Source of the DNA: Costus lasius
Taxonomy: Eukaryota > Streptophyta > Magnoliopsida > Zingiberales > Costaceae
Direction of reading: 5' to 3'
NCBI GenBank assembly: GCA_027563935.2
Contig: CM050452.1
Coordinates: 35,693,350-35,757,349 of the forward strand
DNA length: 64,000 nucleotides
The notes under the pieces were generated by a model. The model saw nothing but the letters and a program-made list of their open reading frames with translations, was not told the DNA's origin and did not search any database. Below are positions 1-12,207 of this stretch, piece by piece (the first letter of the stretch is position 1; each line of letters begins with the position of its first letter). Position numbers and translations under genes: made by a program.

Positions 1-2629
1 TAAACTCACCTTGTCTCATACAGTTAGTTATAGGGGCTACTATGGTGCTAAAGTTTCTAATGAATCTCCTATAAAAGGCAGCTAGACCATGGAAGTTCCT
101 AATCTCAGTCAAAGTCTTGGGTTCAGGCCAGTCTAAGATGGCTTGGATTTTGCTAGGGTCAGCTTGAAGTCCTTGGTCTGAAACTATGAAGCCTAAAAAG
201 ACAACACTAGGGGAAAGGAAAGAACACTTTTTTAGGTTTAGGTATAGTTTTTCTTCCTGAAGTAAGTCTAGGATCTTTCTAAGGTGTTCCATGTGTTCTT
301 CTCGGGTCTTGCTATAGATTAGGATGTCATCAAAGTAAACTACTAAGAATCTTCCTATGTAAGGCTTCAAGACTTGGTTCATTAACCTCATAAATGTTGA
401 GGGGGCATTAGAGAGACCAAAGGGCATGACTAGCCACTCATATAAACCATCCTTAGTCTTAAAAGCTGTCTTCCACTCATCCCCAAGTCTGATCCTAACT
501 TGGTGGTATCCACTTCTAAGGTCTAGCTTGCTAAACCACTTAGAACCTACCAGCATGTCAAGCATGTCATCCAATCTTGGGATGGGAAATCTATACTTGA
601 TGGTTATCCTGTTCATGGCCCTACAGTCTATACACATGCGCCAGCTTCCATCCTTCTTTGGGGTAAGAAGGGCGGGTACTGCACACGGGCTAAGGCTTTC
701 CCTAATGAAACCCTTGTCTAACAGTTCATCTACTTGTCTTTTGAGCTCTTGATGCTCAGTAGGGTTCATCCTATAGTGGGGTAAGTGTGGGAGAGTAGAA
801 CCTGGGACAAGGTCTATGGCATGTTGGATTTCTCTAAGGGGTGGTAATCCATTGGGAAGTTCTTCCCTGGTGAGCTCAGAGTACCCTGAGAGTAGGGTCT
901 CAACTTCTTTGGGTATGGGTGACTCCTCATCTGGGTTGGTTTCTTTAATGACTAAGGAGTACACTTGCTTGGACTCTAAGCAGTCTTGGGTAAAAGCATG
1001 GGACCTTATGAGTTGGATGGTCGATTTAGGTTCCTTAGGTTCCTCTATCCTACCCTTGTTGGTGGCAGCCTTAAGTTCCTTAGGCATGGAAGGCTTCAGT
1101 TTGATCTTTTGCCCGTCATGGCTAAAGACATAGGTGTTAGTCCGACCGTAGTGGATAACATCCATATCGTATAACCACGGGCGACCGAGTAAGACTTGGG
1201 CGACATCCATGGTTATGACGTCACACCAAATCTTGCCTTGGTAGATGGCAAACTGAAGGGGCACTAAGCACCTATGGGTGACTGGGACGCTAGATTGATT
1301 GACCCAGGATATGCTATAGGGATTGGGGTGCGGTTCTGCCTTAAGGTTGAATTTTACTAAAGCTGTGTGAGAGACCGCGTTTAGACTACTTCCCCCATCT
1401 ATCACTACTTTGCACATGTTGCCATTGCATTTCGTGTAGGTGTGGAAAATACTGGTCCTACGCCAGTCCTCGGTTGGGGTAGGTTTGATTAGGGTGCACC
1501 TAACCACTCCTAAGGTGTCGTGGGTTTGTTCTTCACTACTATCATAAGCTAGTTCTTCCCAAACCGTACAACCAGAGTCAGGGTTATGGATTTCCTCATG
1601 GTTTTCCTCATAGGTTTCTTCACGTTTTTCCTCACCTAAGTACAGGACTCTCTTGGGACAGTCTTTCATATAGTGTCCTACTTGGTGGCAAGCATGGCAA
1701 GTGACTCTAGGTTCTTGGACAGTCCTAGGTCTAGAGGGTGTTGGTGTTGGGGCTTTGGGTTGAGAGCTAGAGGGACTTGAGGAGGGCGCCTTAGGGTAAG
1801 TTCTAGGGGAACTTAACTCTCTCCTAAAGGCTCTCTTTATGTTTTCCTCTACCTCTAAGGCTCTTTGGTAGGCGACTTCCCTAGACTCTATTTGGAAATA
1901 GGTCATTCCCCTTTTGATCTCGGGTCTAAGTCCATTCTTGTACCTACTAAGGGAGACATGGGGTTCCTCATGGATGCCACTCCTCAAAAGGAGTTCATCA
2001 AACCTAGTGGTGTAGTCGGTGACATTTAGGCTACCTTGGACTAGGCTCATGGCTTCATCAATAATCTTAAGTTGGAAATAGGGAGGGACATATTTTTCCC
2101 TAAGTTTGTCTTGCATGTCTTCCCATCTCTCAATAGGAGGGTGCCTAAACAACTCTATGTTCTTCTCTATGCTTGTCCAGTATAACCTAGCAGTACCTTC
2201 TAAGAGGCATCGGGTGAACCTAACCTTGGATTGACTAGGCATCATGCTCCAGTCAAAATACCGTTCGAGTTTGTCTACCCAATCTAAGAATTCTCTGGGG
2301 TCAAGGGAACCACTAAAGGTTGGTGGTGAGAGTTTGATGTTGCGTTGCACTTCATCCTCTCTAGGTCTGTGGTAGGGTTGAGCACGTGGCTCATTCCACT
2401 CAGGGTCTTGGTCCTCCCTAGGATGATCTCTATTGTTTTGGGTGGGTGGTTCTAGGATGGGTCCACTTGAGGTGCGACTAGGGGTTCTAGAACCTCTATT
2501 TGTCTCTAGGTTTTGCATCCTTGTTTCCATTTGGTCAAACCTCTCTATCATCATCTGATACATCCTATCAATTCTGTCAGGTTCATTTTCAGGGTGGTTA
2601 TTGTAATTTGCACCAGATCTAGTAGTCAT
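1..2629 (-). CDS. Gypsy gag-pol polyprotein of element K, partial (876 codons, open)
   Basis: I checked every in-frame triplet from the ATG at 2629-2627 to base 2 and found no stop. Order from the N-terminus: charged N-terminal segment and retrotransposon gag domain; one zinc knuckle CX2CX4HX4C near 1694-1655 (starts CHACHQVGH); an aspartic protease with an I-D-G-G-S-S core near 1405-1388; and reverse transcriptase with a Y-F-D-D active site near 340-325, followed by the connection region up to the edge. The rest of RT, RNase H and integrase would lie to the left of the window. The start is the first ATG after the PBS. The frame being open over 876 codons suggests a recent or still functional copy, although its LTR is split by A. 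Confidence 0.88.
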   Translation of the reverse strand, partial: MTTRSGANYNNHPENEPDRIDRMYQMMIERFDQMETRMQNLETNRGSRTPSRTSSGPILEPPTQNNRDHPREDQDPEWNEPRAQPYHRPREDEVQRNIKLSPPTFSGSLDPREFLDWVDKLERYFDWSMMPSQSKVRFTRCLLEGTARLYWTSIEKNIELFRHPPIERWEDMQDKLREKYVPPYFQLKIIDEAMSLVQGSLNVTDYTTRFDELLLRSGIHEEPHVSLSRYKNGLRPEIKRGMTYFQIESREVAYQRALEVEENIKRAFRRELSSPRTYPKAPSSSPSSSQPKAPTPTPSRPRTVQEPRVTCHACHQVGHYMKDCPKRVLYLGEEKREETYEENHEEIHNPDSGCTVWEELAYDSSEEQTHDTLGVVRCTLIKPTPTEDWRRTSIFHTYTKCNGNMCKVVIDGGSSLNAVSHTALVKFNLKAEPHPNPYSISWVNQSSVPVTHRCLVPLQFAIYQGKIWCDVITMDVAQVLLGRPWLYDMDVIHYGRTNTYVFSHDGQKIKLKPSMPKELKAATNKGRIEEPKEPKSTIQLIRSHAFTQDCLESKQVYSLVIKETNPDEESPIPKEVETLLSGYSELTREELPNGLPPLREIQHAIDLVPGSTLPHLPHYRMNPTEHQELKRQVDELLDKGFIRESLSPCAVPALLTPKKDGSWRMCIDCRAMNRITIKYRFPIPRLDDMLDMLVGSKWFSKLDLRSGYHQVRIRLGDEWKTAFKTKDGLYEWLVMPFGLSNAPSTFMRLMNQVLKPYIGRFLVVYFDDILIYSKTREEHMEHLRKILDLLQEEKLYLNLKKCSFLSPSVVFLGFIVSDQGLQADPSKIQAILDWPEPKTLTEIRNFHGLAAFYRRFIRNFSTIVAPITNCMRQGEF

Positions 2630-2795
2630 TGTGGTAGTAGTTTTGAAAACAAAAGTAGTTTTTGAAAATAAGGCTACTAAAATATGATAATTATAGTAGC
2701 AGATTATGAAAAACCACTTCTTTAAAACATCTAGGTCCAAGAAAAGTCTTAGAAGTTGAAAATTAGTTTTGAGGCTAAAAATCTATTCTAAGATA

Positions 2796-2808
2796 GGCTC
2801 TGATACCA
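2796..2808 (-). other. Primer-binding site of element K (initiator-Met tRNA type)
   Basis: The minus strand reads TGGTATCAGAGCC, complementary to the 3' end of initiator-Met tRNA. It lies three bases inside the LTR end at 2812, the normal position for minus-strand DNA priming. Confidence 0.9.
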
Positions 2809-2811
2809 AAC

Positions 2812-3084
2812 TGATGGAGGTGGGATCACTCACAAGTAAGGGTGCATTCAAACAACGCTTTAAGAAAATAAATCTTTTTGTATTTTTAGATAAAACCCGA
2901 ATTTACTCTAACGAAGTTGGAAAATAGTTTTTGTATTTTATAAATAGAAGAAAACGACACTAAACTATTTAGACTACCAAAAGAAATAGCAATTAAACTA
3001 CAAATTGAAAGACTAGTAGGAATACTCACAGCGCGATCCTTGAGCATAGAAGGATCGTATCGTCCCGATCTTCAACGGTCCTAC
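2812..3084 (-). repeat. K 5' LTR, 3'-terminal segment
   Basis: First part of the K LTR in plus coordinates, ending at the A insertion. It starts with tgatggagg next to the PBS. The last five bases, cctac (3080-3084), are the target-site duplication of A and recur at 12203-12207. Confidence 0.85.
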
Positions 3085-4767
3085 TGAAAGTACCCCTTAA
3101 ACTAAGGGGGGTCCCCTTCTAGGGGGAGCGAAAACCCTAGGCAGTGGCGCATAAAATTTTTGGGCAGCGGATTAGGGTTTCAAGAATCGGTTCATGTGAT
3201 ATGATCAACCAAATGGAAACGATTGCATGTGAGAGATAAAACTCATACCATAGCCATTTCGAATGGCGCCTAGGAAGCAAAGATCAAAGCAGATCTTCTC
3301 CAGAGGTGACGCACACAGTTGATGTCGCCTACTCCTCTTTGCGATCCTTGTGCTAGCAAGATCCAAAGAAGTCTTTGATCGAAAATGAGAAAGGGATGAA
3401 GAGATCTTTTCTTTGCCGATTTCTCCTCCAAATCCAAGGCGTCGTCACCCACGGAAAAAACAAGAGGAATGCGTTCAAGTGGCGAGAATAGAGAGAGCAC
3501 TCTCTTTCGAACGTGAGTCTCCAAGTGGAGATCATGGTTGCTAAAAATAGCACCACTAACCGCCCAACATGTTCACGCCAAGTGAACTTGTCGCCAATGC
3601 TTGAACCATTTTGGTTTAATTTAATTTTGGTTCAATTACCAAATAAACCAAACGACATGGCCTAGATCATATTAAAACCCTAAGGTTCCAGATCTAGCCG
3701 TTGATCTCTATGATGCTCCTGATCTGACCGATCTAGCATCTCTTCTCTCGATCGAGGCTTACCGATCTCAAGCCCTAATCAATCAAACATGATCAGACCA
3801 GATCTCACTCACAATCAGAGATTAAATCCCTTTAAACTGAACCCGAAACAATTCAGTCCACACGATCTGACTTAAGTAAGCCATATCATCAATTGTGCGA
3901 CCCTGAGGGTTTCCTTAAAACATCGGTAACGATAATTTACATTATCACAACCAGTGAGGGGTATCTAGCAACACATCACTGTCTCCCGATATCAAGGAAA
4001 GAGTCTTCCAAGACTTCACCCAAAAACAGCACAAGTGTGAATCAATTCACAAAGCATACATGTTTCCTTTGCCACTGGATGTTCTTATTGGACAAGCCTG
4101 TCAAGCTCGTAACTCCAATATGATGAGCATGATTAGAACAGATGAGCACTGTCACCTGGGTATGGCCATACACTTTCTCAATCATCTCATCCAGGGGGCC
4201 CCTTTAGAACATCACACTCCTTAAACAAGGAGACGGCAATCCTATGTCTATCACTAGTGCTCTAACCTGATTCAAGCTCACCATCCAAGATAGTCTATAA
4301 TCATTATGTTTCAAATGATATTGAACTACCTCAAAACAATGACAATCATCATTTAGAAAACACAAGTGATCTCAAGTCAGAGGAAATGTGCCACTTGTCT
4401 TAATCAAGGAATATTCACATTGTGACAAACAATTGAACATCCTAGTAGGGTCTGTCCAGTACATCCCATGTACCCATGAGTCTACATCTTATTCCATGCT
4501 CGAAGCATCCTATAAGATTAGAACACATATTAGTCTTAACCATATCGAGGCTGTCTCATGTTTACCAAGATATATCGACTAAGGACATAATAGCATGTCA
4601 GCCCAGCTGAACAGCTTTGAGACATTATTCAGAAGAACATATATTGCAGCAGACAATGTAGCTAACTGAATAACAACCATGCCTTTATAAACACATAGAG
4701 TTTATTACATGATACTTGTTACATTCCCATAGGCCTCAAACATTAGCCTTAAGGGCATACCCCAACA
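3085..4767 (-). repeat. 3' LTR of element A
   Basis: 1683 bp, nearly identical to 10520-12202. Read on the minus strand it begins TGTTGGGGTATGCCC at 4767. The adjoining purine-rich tract (4768-4782, AAGTGGGAGAT on minus) is the plus-strand primer site. It contains a 12-bp palindrome GTATGGCCATAC at 4160-4171 and an ATG-GCT-ATG plus donor motif at 3257-3249. Confidence 0.93.
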
Positions 4768-4787
4768 ATCTCCCACTTGCACTTAAT

Positions 4788-7700
4788 CTAATGGTTGAGA
4801 AATCTCAAACCCATATTATTACAGTGCTTCTCATGCTTCTGCTGCGCCAGAGGCTTGGTAAGCGGGTCTGCCAGATTGTCATCTGTATGAACCTTGCATA
4901 CTTTGATCTCGCCACGATCTATGATCTCCCTGATCAAATGAAACCGTCTCTGTATGTGCTTGGACTTCTGGTGCGACCGTGGTTCCTTTGCCTGTGCGAT
5001 TGCTCCAGTGTTATCACAGAAGATAACCAAAGGATCTGCACACGAAGGAACGACACCAAGTTCTCTCACGAACTTACGAATCCACACTGCCTCCTTGGAT
5101 GCTTCCGAGGCTGCAACATACTCGGCTTCTGTTGTGGAATCAGCAACAGTTGACTGTTTGAAACTTTTCCACACCACTGCACCTCCATTCAAGCTAAAAA
5201 CATAGCCTGATTGCGATCGGAAATCATCCTGGTCAGACTGGAACGAAGCGTCAGTATATCCTTCAATACTGAGTTCTTCCTGACCACCATATATCAAGAA
5301 CATATCTTTGGTCCTCCGCAGATATTTTAAAATGTTCTTGACTGCAATCCAGTGCGCCATACCTGGATTACTCTGGTAACGACTGGTTACGCTTAACCCG
5401 TAAGCAACGTCTGGGCGAGTACACAACATCGCATACATTATAGAACCAATAGCCGAAGCATAAGGCGTATTGTTCATTTCGTCTTTCTCAGTCTGTGTTT
5501 GTGGACACTGACTCTTAGAAAGATTCAGACCATGTCTGACTGGAAGATATCCTCGCTTAGAATTCTCTAAGTGAAATCTCTCCAGGACCTTATCGATGTA
5601 AGTACTCTGGCACAGCCCGAGAAGCCTCTTAGATCTATCCCTGTAGATCTTCACACCTAACACATAGGCTGCTTCTCCTAGATCTTTCATCTGGAAACAT
5701 TTCCTCAGCCATGCCTTAACAGCATGCATTTCAGGAATGTCGTTTCCAATGATCAAGATATCATCGACGTAGAGGACTAGGAAAGTAATCACGCTCCCAC
5801 TAAACCTCTTATATACACACGGGTCATCCTCGTTCTTGATGAAACCAAATTCAGTAACTGATTCATCAAAACGAATATTCCAGCTTCTTGATGCTTGTTT
5901 AAGTCCATAAATGGACTTCTTTAACTTGCATATTTTATGACGATCTGCTGGATTAGTGAAACCTTCTGGTTGTGTCATATACACATCCTCATCCAGATTT
6001 CCATTCAGGAAAGCTGTTTTCACATCCATCTGCCAAATCTCATAATCATAATATGCAGCTATCGCGAAAAGAATCCGAATAGACTTAAACATGGCTACAG
6101 GTGAGAAAGTTTCATCATAATCTATCCCGTAGATTTGTTTGAAACCTTTCGCAACTAGCCTGCCTTTATAGGTAACTACGTTACCATCCATGTCAATCTT
6201 CTTCTTGAAGATCCATTTACAGCCTATAGGGATAACTCCCGGAGGCGGATCAACCAAATCCCAGACTTGGTTATCTGACATGGAGTCCATCTCGGCGCGC
6301 ATAGCCTCAAGCCATCTCGCTGACTCTGGTCCACTGACCGCATCCGCATAAGTAAGGGGTTCATCATTGTCAATGATGTAGACTCCGTCATAGCGCTCAG
6401 GCTGTCGACGAATCCTACCCGATCTTCGCGGTTCCCGTGATGTCTGAGCCTCAGGTTGTTCAATAACCTGTTCTACCGGCTCAGGCTCATCCAACTGTGC
6501 TTGATCACTTTGTCCTTCTTCTGGATTCTCATCCAGTTTTATTTCTCTCCCACTGGCCTCTTGCAGAAGAAACTCCTTCTCAAGAAATATGGCCGTCCGA
6601 GCAACAAAAACCTTGTTCTCATTGGGATCGAAGAAATAATAACCCTTAGTTTCCTTAGGGTAACCGACAAAGATACATTTGTCAGATCTGCTCTCTAGTT
6701 TCCCAGAGGCGAGCTTTTTAACATAAGCCTCGCAACCCCAGATCCTGATAAATGTCAAGCTCGGCTATTTCCCATACCATAACTCATATGGCGTCTTTGA
6801 AACTGCCTTGGATGGCACTCGGTTTAGTACCTTTGCAGCTGTTTCCAGCGCAAAACCCCAAAAGGAGTATGGAAGAGTAGCCTGACTCATCATAGAACGA
6901 ACCATATCAAGTAACGTTCTATTTCTCCTCTCGGACACACCATTCCATTGCGGTGTTCCTGGTGGAGTGAGCTGTGAGATAATCCCACACTCCTTTAGAT
7001 AGTCAGTAAATGCATGACTTAGGTATTCACCACCTCGATCTGAGCGAAGTGCCTTGATATTACGGCCTAGCTGATTTTGTACTTCATTCTTGAACTCTTT
7101 GAACTTGTCAAAAGATTCACTCTTATGTCTCATCAGATAGACATACCCATATCTACTGAAATCATCAGTAAATGTAATGAAGTACTGATAGCCACCTCTG
7201 GCATGTTTACTAAATGGCCCACACACATCACTGTGTATGAGGTCAAGTAAACCTGAAGCCCTTTGACCTTTATTAGGAAAAGGTGACTTCGTCATTTTAC
7301 CCATCAAACAAGCTTTGCATGTATCAATCTCCTTATAGGAGAATGATCCCAGCAGTCCATGATCATGCAACCGCTTAATGCGTTTCTCGTTAATATGGCC
7401 TAAACGACTATGCCATAGCAAGGTGCTGTCATCAGCATACTTGGCTTTCTTAATATCAACATTCTGTATAGAACTTTCCATGTCCAACATGAATAACCCA
7501 TTATTAATTGAACCAGTTGCATAAACAATATTATCATATGACAAAACACACTTTGAAATATTGCATTCAAAGGAAAACCCCTTCCTGACAAGAGCAGGAA
7601 TGGAGATAATATTTTTAGTTATACTGGGAACAAAATAACAACTGTTTAGTTCCAATACAATTCCAGATGGTAAAGTAATGAAGTAGTCTCCTACAGCAAC

Positions 7701-8669
7701 AGCAGCAACCCGTGCCCCGTTTCCAACGCGTAGGTCCACCTCATGCTGTCCCACCTGCCTTCTTCTCTTGAGTTCCTGCACATTTGAACAAATGTGAACT
7801 CCACATGCAGTGTCCAACACCCATGATACAGAAGAAGAATACATGACCTCAGTCACGAATATACCTGAGCCAGAAGCAAAGCTTCCCCTCTTATCTCCTT
7901 GGAGCGCTTTACAGTCCTTTTTCCAGTGACCCAGCTGGCCACAGTGGAAACACCTGTATTCCTTAGACCGCTTCACCTTCTGCTTCAGAGCCTTGCTGTA
8001 ATTCTTGACCGGGGCCTTGCCCTTCTTCCCCTTCTTCTTGTTCCTGGAAGGAACCATCAAGACAGAGGTTGAAGGCTTACCCTTCAGAGTCTCCTCAGTG
8101 GTCAAGAGCATATTCAGCAGCTCTGCCGGAGTACAATCGATTTTGTTCATATTAAAATTAATAATGAACGCGTCGAATGATGGCGGGAGAGACTGCAGAA
8201 TAATGTCCACAGCAAGCTCCTGGTTGATGGTATGCCCCAGTTTCTCTAGAGCCTCCTTGTGCCCAATCATCTTGAGCACGTGAGCTCCCACTGGGCTCCC
8301 TTCAGCCAGTTTGCTCTGAAAGAAGAGCTTTGTCAAATTATAGCGTTCAGTCCTCGCCTGTGCAGCATACAACATCTTGAGGTTTGTAATCATGTCTCTA
8401 GCCGACATGTCCTCATGCTGACGCTGCAGCGGTGGCGTCATAGACGCTAACATCAGGCAAGCGACATCAATGCTATCATTGACGTGCTTTTCATAGGCTT
8501 CCCGAACCGCCCTTGCGGCGTTCGGAGCGGGCTGCGGCGGTATCGCCGTCTCGAGGACATACAGTTTCCTCTCTGCCTTAAGAACGATCTTAAGGTGTCC
8601 AAACCAGTCAGAGAAGTTCGGCCCAGCAAACTTCTCTCTTTCCAGTAGGGATCGCACATTGAAGTTCAT
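4788..8669 (-). pseudogene. Copia gag-pol of element A, one in-frame amber codon
   Basis: A single frame encodes gag, zinc knuckle, protease, integrase, RT and RNase H, in copia order (IN before RT). Visible signatures: zinc knuckle CFHCGQLGHWKKDC; protease D-T-A-C-G; pre-integrase H-S-R-L-G-H; integrase D-D-E with H-S-D-V, S-D-R-G-G and S-E-R-R; RT Y-V-D-D; RNase H ending C-D-N-T-G. The frame is interrupted once, at 6767-6765, where TAG stands for the CAG (Gln) found in the E copy. Translation would stop after 635 residues, just past the integrase core, losing RT and RNase H. Frame continues unshifted on both sides. The start at 8669 is the annotated ATG, but see the leader-intron finding for a possible upstream start. 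Confidence 0.93.
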
Positions 8670-10519
8670 GGTGTTCGTTGCTGCAGGTATCTACAACAAT
8701 GCAAGAACAGCAAGGTCAGTATCAATGTATAAGAATCAATCAGGACTTAAGAAAGATTCTTTTTCTCACTATTTTATCAGGCGTGAAAAATCCAGCAAAA
8801 CAGCCCGAAAGAGTAGAACTCTTTTAGTGAGATGGGATCCAGATTTCATACTTGGTCTCCGCGTCCCGCTCAGGCGAGATAAGATGCACAGAGAGTACAA
8901 GCACTAGTTTCTGGTAGGCAGTCCCTGCCGATCGCCAACCCGTGCGATTCCCCTTCATCTGGGCAGTCCAGCAGACTGTGCCAACTGAGTTGGTACAACA
9001 CAATCTCTGACCCCACAGATGGCTGCCTCCATGTGCTACCATATGCGCCACATATGTAGCCTACACGGTCAAGCTGACCCGACCTACTCCCTGGACCACC
9101 ATGTGCTATGCTGAGCAACGAGAAGGGATAAATCCCTGCTCTGTAACACACAGGTGTAATCCCGCACCGTCTGAAGATAGATGGACGTGCCCACTGAGTG
9201 GGTACAACACGGCTCCAACGATAATCAGAACAGTGAGGTTTCGCGTCAGAAGGCTTACGAGCTTAATATTTAATCGTTGGATTTTAACGGTCTTTTATCT
9301 TCTTGCCTATCATGCAATTCCTATGGTGATAGCAGAAGATAAATTTACTCATGCAATTCTAATATAAAGCAATAAAAGAAAGCATGTGTCTTTTGTGGTA
9401 AAAGCCCATAGCCCTAGTGAGACCTTAACCTAACTTAAGTCTACACTTGCTCTTTATGGGTCTTTAGCTGCTCATCTGGCCCAAACCTGGGCCCAAGCGC
9501 CAACTGCAGCTCTGGTGCGCCCACCAGGAATTTGCGCCTGGTCCTAGGGTCGAACCCTAGACCTCCCACCTGGTCCAGCCACTGCTGCATGCGCTTCTGC
9601 CAAGTGTGCATTGTGCTCTTGTCTAATTAAATTACAAATTTAACTATCTAGACAAGAGTGACACGCAGGTCACTTTCACATTATAAATTAATTAAAATTG
9701 TGATACGCAGATCACATAAAGAAAATTAATTTACAACATATAATCCAGGCACGCAGGCCCCAGCACAGCACACATTAAAAACGGGCAGCCCACATAAGAC
9801 TAAATAAACAAGCAGATGCAACAACCATCATGTGATCTAGTCAGGAAAAATAAATTTTTTAAAAAAAAAAAACCCTTGGGATCGATTTTTTTAATTTTTC
9901 CTTATTTGCCCCACAACCTTACAATGGTCCATTACTAGGGATCCACTCATCCAACCTAGTCAGATCCACTGCCCTAGCATGCACCAAGTCCTAACTGACT
10001 TGAGTCGACCAAAAGGTCAACCATGCATGCACCAAGGCTGAACGACCACACTGAGGTCTGGCAAGCGGGCGTGACCCCGGGCCTAACTCAGGTGCGTTCA
10101 TCAGTTGTCTCAATCAGACATCGCTACACACCTGTCTGCAGTCGACCTATAGCCACCACAGGCATGCGCCAAGGTGCTAACTGGTCGACCCATTCAGGCT
10201 GTCAGATAGTCTGATCAGACATGTTTGGATCTAATCTAGGGGGTGACTTCAACCCTAATAACCCATCTAAGGGTTTAATGTAGGAGCATTAGATCTAAGG
10301 TGAAACGCGCATGTGATCAAGGTTTTAGAAAAACTTACAAAAACATGCGCCAACAACAACATGCGCAATGGAGAAAATAACATCTATACAAATCATGAAT
10401 TTTCGCCAACTTAGATAATCGCATGTAACCTATAGATCTATTATAATGCGCATACATGGATCATATGACATATCATGGCAATCATAAACAAGCATGAAAC
10501 ATCAGGCTCTGATACCAAT
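8670..10519 (-). other. 5' leader of element A with PBS, three hairpins and putative intron end
   Basis: On the minus strand the leader runs from the PBS (10517-10505, TGGTATCAGAGCC) to gag. It holds hairpins at 9190-9202 (stem CCCAC/GTGGG), 8981-8993 (CCAAC/GTTGG) and 8864-8879 (TCTCGC/GCGGGA). A branch-like CTGAC and acceptor TTGTTGTAG (AG at 8692-8691) lie 21 nt before the gag ATG. An A-rich run lies near 9860 and no protein is encoded. Confidence 0.6.
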
Positions 10520-12202
10520 TGAAAGTACCCCTTAAACTAAGGGGGGTCCCCTTCTAGGGGGAGCGAAAACCCTAGGCAGTGGCGCATAAAATTTTTGGGC
10601 AGCGGATTAGGGTTTCAAGAATCGGTTCATGTGATATGATCAACCAAATGGAAACGATTGCATGTGAGAGATAAAACTCATACCATAGCCATTTCGAATG
10701 GCGCCTAGGAAGCAAAGATCAAAGCAGATCTTCTCCAGAGGTGACGCACACAGTTGATGTCGCCTACTCCTCTTTGCGATCCTTGTGCTAGCAAGATCCA
10801 AAGAAGTCTTTGATCGAAAATGAGAAAGGGATGAAGAGATCTTTTCTTTGCCGATTTCTCCTCCAAATCCAAGGCGTCGTCACCCACGGAAAAAACAAGA
10901 GGAATGCGTTCAAGTGGCGAGAATAGAGAGAGCACTCTCTTTCGAACGTGAGTCTCCAAGTGGAGATCATGGTTGCTAAAAATAGCACCACTAACCGCCC
11001 AACATGTTCACGCCAAGTGAACTTGTCGCCAATGCTTGAACCATTTTGGTTTAATTTAATTTTGGTTCAATTACCAAATAAACCAAACGACATGGCCTAG
11101 ATCATATTAAAACCCTAAGGTTCCAGATCTAGCCGTTGATCTCTATGATGCTCCTGATCTGACCGATCTAGCATCTCTTCTCTCGATCGAAGCTTACCGA
11201 TCTCAAGCCCTAATCAATCAAACATGATCAGACCAGATCTCACTCACAATCAGAGATTAAATCCCTTTAAACTGAACCCGAAACAATTCAGTCCACACGA
11301 TCTGACTTAAGTAAGCCATATCATCAATTGTGCGACCCTGAGGGTTTCCTTAAAACATCGGTAACGATAATTTACATTATCACAACCAGTGAGGGGTATC
11401 TAGCAACACATCACTGTCTCCCGATATCAAGGAAAGAGTCTTCCAAGACTTCACCCAAAAACAGCACAAGTGTGAATCAATTCACAAAGCATACATGTTT
11501 CCTTTGCCACTGGATGTTCTTATTGGACAAGCCTGTCAAGCTCGTAACTCCAATATGATGAGCATGATTAGAACAGATGAGCACTGTCACCTGGGTATGG
11601 CCATACACTTTCTCAATCATCTCATCCAGGGGGCCCCTTTAGAACATCACACTCCTTAAACAAGGAGACGGCAATCCTATGTCTATCACTAGTGCTCTAA
11701 CCTGATTCAAGCTCACCATCCAAGATAGTCTATAATCATTATGTTTCAAATGATATTGAACTACCTCAAAACAATGACAATCATCATTTAGAAAACACAA
11801 GTGATCTCAAGTCAGAGGAAATGTGCCACTTGTCTTAATCAAGGAATATTCACATTGTGACAAACAATTGAACATCCTAGTAGGGTCTGTCCAGTACATC
11901 CCATGTACCCATGAGTCTACATCTTATTCCATGCTCGAAGCATCCTATAAGATTAGAACACATATTAGTCTTAACCATATCGAGGCTGTCTCATGTTTAC
12001 CAAGATATATCGACTAAGGACATAATAGCATGTCAGCCCAGCTGAACAGCTTTGAGACATTATTCAGAAGAACATATATTGCAGCAGACAATGTAGCTAA
12101 CTGAATAACAACCATGCCTTTATAAACACATAGAGTTTATTACATGATACTTGTTACATTCCCATAGGCCTCAAACATTAGCCTTAAGGGCATACCCCAA
12201 CA
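10520..12202 (-). repeat. 5' LTR of element A
   Basis: 1683 bp, the promoter-bearing LTR for minus-strand transcription. Near its 3' end ATG-GCT-ATG (10692-10684) is followed by GTATGA, a splice-donor-like sequence. A GTTCAC/GTGAAC hairpin lies at 11006-11022. No classical TATA box stands out. Confidence 0.93.
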
Positions 12203-12207
12203 CCTAC

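Larger units (their letters stand above)
3085..12202 (-). mobile_element. Element A: near-complete family-1 Ty1/copia retrotransposon (9118 bp)
   Basis: Inserted in the K LTR with TSD cctac (3080-3084 and 12203-12207). It has two LTRs of 1683 bp each (TGTTGGGG...CTTTCA on the minus strand), a PBS at 10517-10505, a purine tract next to the 3' LTR, and a gag-pol frame with one stop. By eye I noticed one difference between the LTRs (cgatcgaggc at about 3750 against cgatcgaagc), so the insertion is very recent. Family resemblance is to the Angela/Tork lineage by protein sequence; this is inference. Confidence 0.95.

Noticed and set aside
426..1174. Plus-strand ORFs of 62-108 codons
   Set aside because: They are shadows of the open minus-strand gypsy gag-pol of element K and show no domain.
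6765..6767. TAG between integrase and RT of A as a programmed readthrough site
   Set aside because: Sister copies have CAG at this codon and their own TAG lies elsewhere, so these are random point mutations.
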